NCBI RefSeq assembly: GCF_016908775.1
Contig: NZ_JAFBEP010000001.1
Coordinates: forward strand, 1-64,000
Direction of reading: 5' to 3'
DNA: 64,000 nt
DNA from: Defluviitalea raffinosedens
GTDB taxonomy: Bacteria > Bacillota > Clostridia > Lachnospirales > Defluviitaleaceae
Shown: positions 58,874 through 64,000 of the stretch, one piece after another
How the letters are laid out: each line of letters opens with the position of its first letter
How positions within the stretch are numbered: position 1 is the stretch's first letter
Translations under genes and position numbers: made by a program
The notes under the pieces: generated by a model
What the model was told of the DNA's origin: nothing
The model's input: only the letters and a program-made list of their open reading frames with translations
The model's database searches: none

Positions 58874-58931
58874 GTTAAAAACATTCTAGTATTTATAAGA
58901 AATGTTTTTAATTATACAAGGAGGCTTTAAA

Positions 58932-59957
58932 ATGATTGTTGTAATGCGTCATGATGCTACGGAGGAGAATATTAGAAACGTTGTTCAGGCAATCGAACAG
59001 TGTGGATTAACAACTCATCTATCAAAAGGTTCTGAAATTACAATCGTCGGTGTTATAGGAGACAAATCAAAATTAAGTAAAATCAACCTTGATCTGTTGC
59101 CCGGAGTAGAAAAACTCGTGCCCGTAACAGAATCATATAAATTGGCAAATAAGAAATTCCATGTAGGTTCTTCTGTCATAAAAGTTGGTAACTGTGAAAT
59201 TGGCGGAAATGAAATTGTTATTATGGCTGGTCCCTGTGCAGTTGAAAGCAAGGAGCAACTCTTAGAAACCGCCCATGCAGTTAAAAAAGCAGGCGCACAG
59301 ATCTTAAGAGGCGGAGCTTATAAACCCCGAACATCTCCCTATGCTTTCCAAGGGCTTGAAGAAGAAGGCCTTAAATATATGGCTGAAGCAAGGGAAGAAA
59401 CCGGTCTTGCTATCGTTTGCGAAGTAACCAGTATACAGGCTGTAGAAACTGCTGTCAAATATGTGGATATGTTGCAGATTGGCGCAAGAAATATGCAGAA
59501 TTTCCAACTGCTTAAAGAAGTGGGCAAAACGAATATCCCTGTCCTGTTAAAAAGAGGTCTTTGCGCCACTATTGAAGAATGGCTCAACGCTGCAGAGTAT
59601 ATCATGAGTGAAGGAAACACCAATGTTGTACTGTGCGAAAGAGGCATCAGAACTTATGAAACTGCTACAAGAAATACACTGGATATCAGTGCCGTACCAG
59701 TTATTAAATCAAAAAGCCATCTTCCAATCATCGTAGACCCAAGCCATGCTACTGGAGTTCGTGCCTACGTTCCTTCTTTGGCAAAAGCTGCTGTTGCTGC
59801 AGGGGCTGATGGTCTTATGATCGAAGTACATCCCAATCCTTCCTGCGCTCTGTCAGATGGGCCTCAATCCCTTAATCCCGATGACTTCTTTAAATTATGT
59901 TCCGAATTAAAACCTCTTGCTGAGGTTATAGGAAGAAGCTTTAACGGCCATGAATAA
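58932..59957 (+). CDS. aroF: DAHP synthase, class I-beta
   Basis: A 341-residue 3-deoxy-7-phosphoheptulonate synthase of the KDO8P-synthase-like I-beta type: an N-terminal ferredoxin-like (ACT-like) domain to about residue 70 (MIVVMRHDATEENIRNVVQA), then the barrel with MAGPCAVES, LRGGAYKPRTSPYAFQG and VDPSHATG. The regulatory N-terminal domain binds aromatic end products in relatives such as Thermotoga. Start 58932 follows AAGGAGG; a frame to 58902 lacks a site. First gene of aroF-tyrA-aroA. Confidence 0.95.
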   Translation: MIVVMRHDATEENIRNVVQAIEQCGLTTHLSKGSEITIVGVIGDKSKLSKINLDLLPGVEKLVPVTESYKLANKKFHVGSSVIKVGNCEIGGNEIVIMAGPCAVESKEQLLETAHAVKKAGAQILRGGAYKPRTSPYAFQGLEEEGLKYMAEAREETGLAIVCEVTSIQAVETAVKYVDMLQIGARNMQNFQLLKEVGKTNIPVLLKRGLCATIEEWLNAAEYIMSEGNTNVVLCERGIRTYETATRNTLDISAVPVIKSKSHLPIIVDPSHATGVRAYVPSLAKAAVAAGADGLMIEVHPNPSCALSDGPQSLNPDDFFKLCSELKPLAEVIGRSFNGHE

Positions 59958-61047
59958 GGTTGGAATCATTGGTCTTGGACTGATTGGAGGCTCTTTGGCA
60001 AAAGCCCTGAAGCAAAAATGCAACATCAATAATATCATTGCAATGGATATAGAAAACAGTGCCCTAAAAAAAGCACTGGATGAAAAAGTTATTAATGATT
60101 TTACAACAGTTGTAGACGAACATTTTTCTGACTGTGATCTCATATTTATATGTACACCGGTTAAGCAGATTTCCTCTTATGTAAAAAAGTTGCTTCCTTT
60201 TATAAAAGATGACTGTATCCTTACAGATGTGGGAAGTACAAAGTCTGTTATTTTAAATGAATTAAATGTCATCCTGGACAATACGAACATTCACTTTATT
60301 GGAGGGCATCCTATGACTGGCTCTGAAAAAGCCGGTTATGGTGCCTCTAAGGGACACTTGTTTGAAAATGCCTATTACATTCTTACGCCCCAACCTTCAA
60401 CCCCTGAGAACAAAGTGGAACAATTAAAAAACATCATTGTTTCCATAGGAGCTATACCGGTTATTCTCTCTCCCCAGGATCACGATTTAGTAACTGCATC
60501 CATAAGCCATGTGCCACATATTCTGGCTTCAGCTTTGGTCAACATGGTAAAATCTTTGGACGGCAAGGACAAATACATGCATAAATTGGCTGCCGGAGGA
60601 TTTAAAGACATTACCCGTATAGCTTCCTCTTCTCCTGAAATGTGGCATAATATTTGCATGACCAACCAAAAAGAAATCTTATATGTGATCGATTACTTAA
60701 TAGAAATCCTCATGCAATTCTCATCTGCTGTCAGAAACAAAGAAGATGATTATATCTGGAACTTTTTTAACAGCGCCAAACAGTATCGGGATACCTTCTC
60801 CAACAGAAGTCCCGGACCATTTATGAAAACTTACGAAATTATAGTGGATATTATAGACCAACCGGGAAGCATTGCAAGCATCGCTACTTTATTAAGCAAT
60901 CATGGTATCAATATTAAAAATATAGGCATCATCAACAGCAGAGAATATGAAAATGGCGTTCTCCAGATTATATTTGACGATGAAACAAGTCAGGAGAAAA
61001 GCATTAGACTACTTCAGGAAATGAATTATGTGATCTATAAAAAGTAA
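59950..61047 (+). CDS. tyrA: prephenate dehydrogenase
   Basis: A 365-residue enzyme that oxidises prephenate to 4-hydroxyphenylpyruvate for tyrosine. Rossmann motif [16 protein letters not shown] near the start, catalytic His in the [13 protein letters not shown] region, and a C-terminal ACT domain (about 290-365: [25 protein letters not shown]) that can bind tyrosine. Overlaps aroF by eight bases, so the two are coupled. Confidence 0.95.
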   Translation: MNKVGIIGLGLIGGSLAKALKQKCNINNIIAMDIENSALKKALDEKVINDFTTVVDEHFSDCDLIFICTPVKQISSYVKKLLPFIKDDCILTDVGSTKSVILNELNVILDNTNIHFIGGHPMTGSEKAGYGASKGHLFENAYYILTPQPSTPENKVEQLKNIIVSIGAIPVILSPQDHDLVTASISHVPHILASALVNMVKSLDGKDKYMHKLAAGGFKDITRIASSSPEMWHNICMTNQKEILYVIDYLIEILMQFSSAVRNKEDDYIWNFFNSAKQYRDTFSNRSPGPFMKTYEIIVDIIDQPGSIASIATLLSNHGINIKNIGIINSREYENGVLQIIFDDETSQEKSIRLLQEMNYVIYKK

Positions 61048-61061
61048 AAAGGAGGCCCATT

Positions 61062-62333
61062 ATGATCGTCAATCCTAAGGATCGAATCAATGGAGAAATT
61101 ACTGTTCCAGGAGATAAATCCATCTCTCACAGAGCCGTTATGCTTGGTTCCATTGCTGAGGGCATAACTGAAGTTACAGGATTTCTGATGGGCGCAGATT
61201 GTCTTTCTACCATTGAATGCTTTAGAACACTTGGTATTCCTATTGAAGTAAATGACAAGAAGGTCACCATCCACGGGAAAGGACTTCTGGGACTTGCGGC
61301 ACCAGCAAAGACCTTAGATGTGGGCAATAGTGGCACAACGATAAGACTTATGTCAGGAATTCTCTCCGCTCAGTCTTTCTCATCGGAGCTTACAGGAGAT
61401 GCTTCCATTCAAAAAAGGCCAATGCTGAGAATAGTGGCGCCGCTAAGAGAAATGGGAGCCAAAATAGATGGAAAAGAAGGCGGCAAATACTGCCCTCTGC
61501 ATATTGAAGGCCAACCCTTAAAAGGGATCCATTATAATCTTCCTGTAGCCAGCGCTCAGGTAAAATCTGCCATACTCCTTGCTTCTTTATATGCTGAAGG
61601 AGAAACTATAATTATAGAACCTGCTCCTTCCAGAAATCATACAGAGATTATGGTAAATTTTTTTGGCGGAAAAATCGTCCAAAAAGACAATGTCATCATA
61701 AGTTCCCCGGTAGAAAAGCTTACCGGACAATACATAGAGGTTCCCGGAGACATCTCTTCAGCCGCCTACTTTATTGCCGCTGCACTGATCCTTCCAAATT
61801 CAGAGCTATTAATTAAAAATGTCGGTGTTAATCCCACTCGGGATGGAATTATTACCGTATTTAAGCAAATGGGCGCCGATATTGAACTTCTTAATCAGCG
61901 CACTCAATGCGGTGAACCGGTAGCGGACATTTTGGTTCGTTCTTCCGATCTTCATGGCACAGAAATTGGAGGAAGTTTAATTCCCAAACTGATTGATGAA
62001 ATTCCTGTCATTGCTGCAGCTGCATGTTATGCTCAAGGTACAACCATTATAAAAGATGCACAGGAATTAAAAGTAAAAGAATCCAACAGAATTCAAACTA
62101 TGGTATCGGAACTTAAGAAGATGGGAGCATCCATTACAGAAACAGATGACGGAATGATTATAGAAGGAAGTCATTCTTTAAGAGGTTCAGAAGTAGAAAG
62201 CTATCATGACCACAGGGTTGCTATGTCTCTTGCCATTGCTGCCTTAAGAGCAAAAGGTGAAACAAGGATCCATAACAGTGACTGCGTAAACATTTCTTTC
62301 CCAGACTTCTTTTCTTGTCTTGAAAAGCTTTAA
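61062..62333 (+). CDS. aroA: 3-phosphoshikimate 1-carboxyvinyltransferase (EPSP synthase)
   Basis: A 423-residue enzyme of the shikimate pathway. The motifs [29 protein letters not shown] and the late KESNRI and DHRVAMS regions are complete. The glyphosate-site loop reads [19 protein letters not shown] precedes the ATG 14 bases after tyrA. Third gene of the operon; downstream aroC, aroK and pheA are not in the window. Confidence 0.95.
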   Translation: MIVNPKDRINGEITVPGDKSISHRAVMLGSIAEGITEVTGFLMGADCLSTIECFRTLGIPIEVNDKKVTIHGKGLLGLAAPAKTLDVGNSGTTIRLMSGILSAQSFSSELTGDASIQKRPMLRIVAPLREMGAKIDGKEGGKYCPLHIEGQPLKGIHYNLPVASAQVKSAILLASLYAEGETIIIEPAPSRNHTEIMVNFFGGKIVQKDNVIISSPVEKLTGQYIEVPGDISSAAYFIAAALILPNSELLIKNVGVNPTRDGIITVFKQMGADIELLNQRTQCGEPVADILVRSSDLHGTEIGGSLIPKLIDEIPVIAAAACYAQGTTIIKDAQELKVKESNRIQTMVSELKKMGASITETDDGMIIEGSHSLRGSEVESYHDHRVAMSLAIAALRAKGETRIHNSDCVNISFPDFFSCLEKL

Positions 62334-62435
62334 GTTTGATTCTGTCTTAAAAGCCTGATTGCACAATTTTAAAGATTCGAATATAATATATCCATGAATT
62401 GAACATGCCATGATGAATTATTGGAGGGTGAAAAA

Positions 62436-63104
62436 ATGATCAAAACTACTATCGTCGGCTTTGGAGACAGTCTTACTTATGGATATGGGGTTCCACGAAA
62501 TGCTGGATATGTTGAAAGGCTAGAAAAATTTATGCCCCAGTACTTTCCCAATATCTCATGGCATATATGCAATAGCGGCACTTCGGGAGATACCACCAGA
62601 GAAGGTTTAATGAGATTAGAAAAGAATGTTCTTTCCTTTCATCCGAATATCGTATTTATTCTGTTCGGATCAAATGACTCTGCTATGAACGAAAAGCAAT
62701 TCAGATCTCTCGAAGAATATGAAAATAATTTAAAAGAAATCATCGTAAAAATCAAGAATCATAATAACCGTACGGGATTAAACGGCTGCATCCCTATTCC
62801 TGTATTAATTACGCCTCCCCCTGTTCGGGAAGAAGTATGTGCGCCTGTTCGAACCAATAATCGGCTAAAGCAGTACGGGTATATCGTTAAAACATTGGCC
62901 AAAGAATATCACTGCCCCTTGATTGACTTTTTTGAACAGGTAATAAGCCATGAAAATTACTATGAATTGCTAGCAGATGACGGTCTGCATCTCAGTGAAA
63001 AGGGTTATGATCTTCTGTATGATCTGGTGTTTGCAGAGATTACGAAGCTCATAGATTACCAAGGGGTATTAAAAGATTGGGACAAATATGAAGAAGAATA
63101 TTAA
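62436..63104 (+). CDS. SGNH/GDSL-family hydrolase
   Basis: A 222-residue hydrolase with block I GFGDSLTYGYG (catalytic Ser), block II GTSGDTT, block III FGSNDS, and block V DDGLHLSEKGY (Asp-x-x-His). No signal peptide, so cytoplasmic; resembles TesA-like lipases/esterases and sugar acetyl esterases. Start 62436 follows GGAGGGTG; a TTG at 62421 is inside that site. It follows aroA by 103 bases, perhaps in its own unit. Specificity unknown. Confidence 0.87.
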   Translation: MIKTTIVGFGDSLTYGYGVPRNAGYVERLEKFMPQYFPNISWHICNSGTSGDTTREGLMRLEKNVLSFHPNIVFILFGSNDSAMNEKQFRSLEEYENNLKEIIVKIKNHNNRTGLNGCIPIPVLITPPPVREEVCAPVRTNNRLKQYGYIVKTLAKEYHCPLIDFFEQVISHENYYELLADDGLHLSEKGYDLLYDLVFAEITKLIDYQGVLKDWDKYEEEY

Positions 63105-63133
63105 AACATCCTCAGATCCTCTGAGGATGTTTT
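63103..63133. terminator. bidirectional terminator
   Basis: A perfect 13-bp stem AAAACATCCTCAG / CTGAGGATGTTTT with a five-base loop, between the GDSL hydrolase and TrkH genes. Confidence 0.85.
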
Positions 63134-63140
63134 CTTTCAC

Positions 63141-64000
63141 TTATATTTCATTTCTCCAGGACTTCGGCGCAAACAGGGCTACCATGGTAAACAGTTCAAG
63201 TCTTCCAAGCAGCATCAAGATTGAAAAGAGTATTTTACTCAGGGGACTAAACGGACTGAATGACCTTGCTGGACCTACGAGTCCAAAGCCCGGACCTATA
63301 TTTCCAAGGGTTGCAGCTACGGCAGTGATCGTGCTTTCTAAATCAATTCCTTCAAGAGAAATAAGAACTGTTGATAGCATAAAGATGAAGAAATATAAAG
63401 CCACAAAACTGGTAATTCCCGTGATCGTATCATTATGAATCACCTTATCTTCACCGGCTCTGATAGGAATGATGGCTCTGGGATGAAAAATCTTTTTAAT
63501 TTCTTTTTTAATCAGTTTGAATAAAACTAAAATTCTAATGACTTTTACCCCACCGGCAGTAGAGCCAGCACAGCCCCCAACAAACATAAGCAAGAATAAC
63601 AACGCTTTGCTAAAAGACGGCCACAGATCAAAATCCACCGTAGTATATCCCGTAGTGGTAATAATAGAACTTACCTGGAAAAATGCATCTTTTAAGGCTA
63701 ATCCAAAATTTCTATATAGAGTAGATTTTAGATTAAATGCAATTAATAAAGTTGAGACGAAAATAATCGCCAAATAAAAGATAAGTTCCTGGTCTCTTAA
63801 TACATCTCTCCATTTTCTTTTCAGCAAGGCATAATACAGCGAAAAATTTATCCCCGACAATACCATGAATACAGCTATCACCATATGAATATAAGTACTG
63901 TTAAAAGCACCTATGCTGGCGCTTCTGGTTGAAAGCCCTCCAGTTCCTACGGTTCCAAAGGTATGAACAGCTGATTCAAAAAGACTCATCCCTCCTAATA
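63141..64000 (-). CDS. TrkH/KtrB-type potassium transporter, 5' end cut by the window
   Basis: The visible C-terminal part, about 286 residues, belongs to a K+ uptake subunit. The P-loop/filter motifs TVGTGGLSTR near the first visible Met, ITTTGYTTVDFDLW and NIGPGFGLVG are those of TrkH proteins, as is the GGCAGSTAGGVKVIRI stretch. The frame remains open past the Met at 63989 to the right edge (LGG before it), so the true start lies outside. Its partner, a TrkA/KtrA subunit, is not seen. Confidence 0.88.
   Translation of the reverse strand, partial: LGGMSLFESAVHTFGTVGTGGLSTRSASIGAFNSTYIHMVIAVFMVLSGINFSLYYALLKRKWRDVLRDQELIFYLAIIFVSTLLIAFNLKSTLYRNFGLALKDAFFQVSSIITTTGYTTVDFDLWPSFSKALLFLLMFVGGCAGSTAGGVKVIRILVLFKLIKKEIKKIFHPRAIIPIRAGEDKVIHNDTITGITSFVALYFFIFMLSTVLISLEGIDLESTITAVAATLGNIGPGFGLVGPARSFSPFSPLSKILFSILMLLGRLELFTMVALFAPKSWRNEI

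Noticed and set aside
1-64000. CRISPR arrays, insertion sequences, prophage or plasmid genes
   Set aside because: No regularly spaced repeats, transposase, integrase or phage structural gene is seen anywhere in the window.

Overview
The window reads as chromosome from a low-GC, spore-forming, anaerobic member of the Clostridia (Firmicutes). Evidence is the AT-rich sequence with strong AGGAGG-type ribosome binding sites and several GTG/TTG starts, sporulation genes (an H-type small acid-soluble spore protein, a CotF-like coat protein, a GerS-like lipoprotein next to alanine racemase), the anaerobic-type flavodiiron protein, Rex, McsA/McsB/ClpC, and a probable Re-citrate synthase. I cannot name the species. 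No tRNA, rRNA, CRISPR array, insertion sequence or phage gene is visible. This is mostly ordinary chromosomal backbone.

Layout. 1-410: two tandem consensus sigma-A promoters and a boxA-like leader on the minus strand point out of the left edge and look like the control region of an rRNA operon. 410-8.0 kb: a small cysteine-bearing protein, then the minus-strand stress cluster mcsA-mcsB-clpC-(small protein)-radA without ctsR, preceded by two zinc-ribbon coiled-coil proteins. 8.2-18.9 kb: coat protein, a SsuA-like binding lipoprotein, esterase, flavodiiron protein, sspH, class I-alpha DAHP synthase, acetyltransferase, PspC-domain protein, MATE exporter, SsuB/SsuC-like transporter pair and an amidohydrolase. 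19.0-24.8 kb: a minus-strand run GNAT - coiled coil - acpS - nnr - gerS-like - alr - antitoxin - mazF. 24.9-31.6 kb: SLH-domain metallopeptidase-like protein, rex-DUF445, and an ABC-F ATPase.

31.6-39.5 kb is a sugar-utilisation locus: YesN/YesM-type two-component system, GH3 glycosidase, two sugar permeases and a binding lipoprotein. 39.7-45.8 kb carries a probable sporulation protein, then a GntR regulator downstream of isocitrate dehydrogenase, aconitase and Re-citrate synthase. These three enzymes convert oxaloacetate and acetyl-CoA to 2-oxoglutarate for glutamate synthesis. The operon promoter contains a perfect palindrome of the FCD/GntR operator type.

46.0-52.2 kb is the most unusual stretch. 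An intergenic cluster of seven DnaA-box-like sequences is followed by a group of very small hydrophobic proteins, a subtilisin-like protease without a signal peptide, and three helical proteins that share a repeated Leu-x-x-Ile-x-Pro module. Most upstream regions here contain a sigma-K-like CATANNNTA element, so I infer an uncharacterised mother-cell (coat) gene cluster.

52.2-64 kb: a YycI-like membrane protein, CBS-domain protein, leuS under a T-box, an EF-G-like GTPase, the aromatic operon aroF (I-beta)-tyrA-aroA, a GDSL hydrolase and the C-terminal part of a TrkH-type potassium transporter cut by the right edge.
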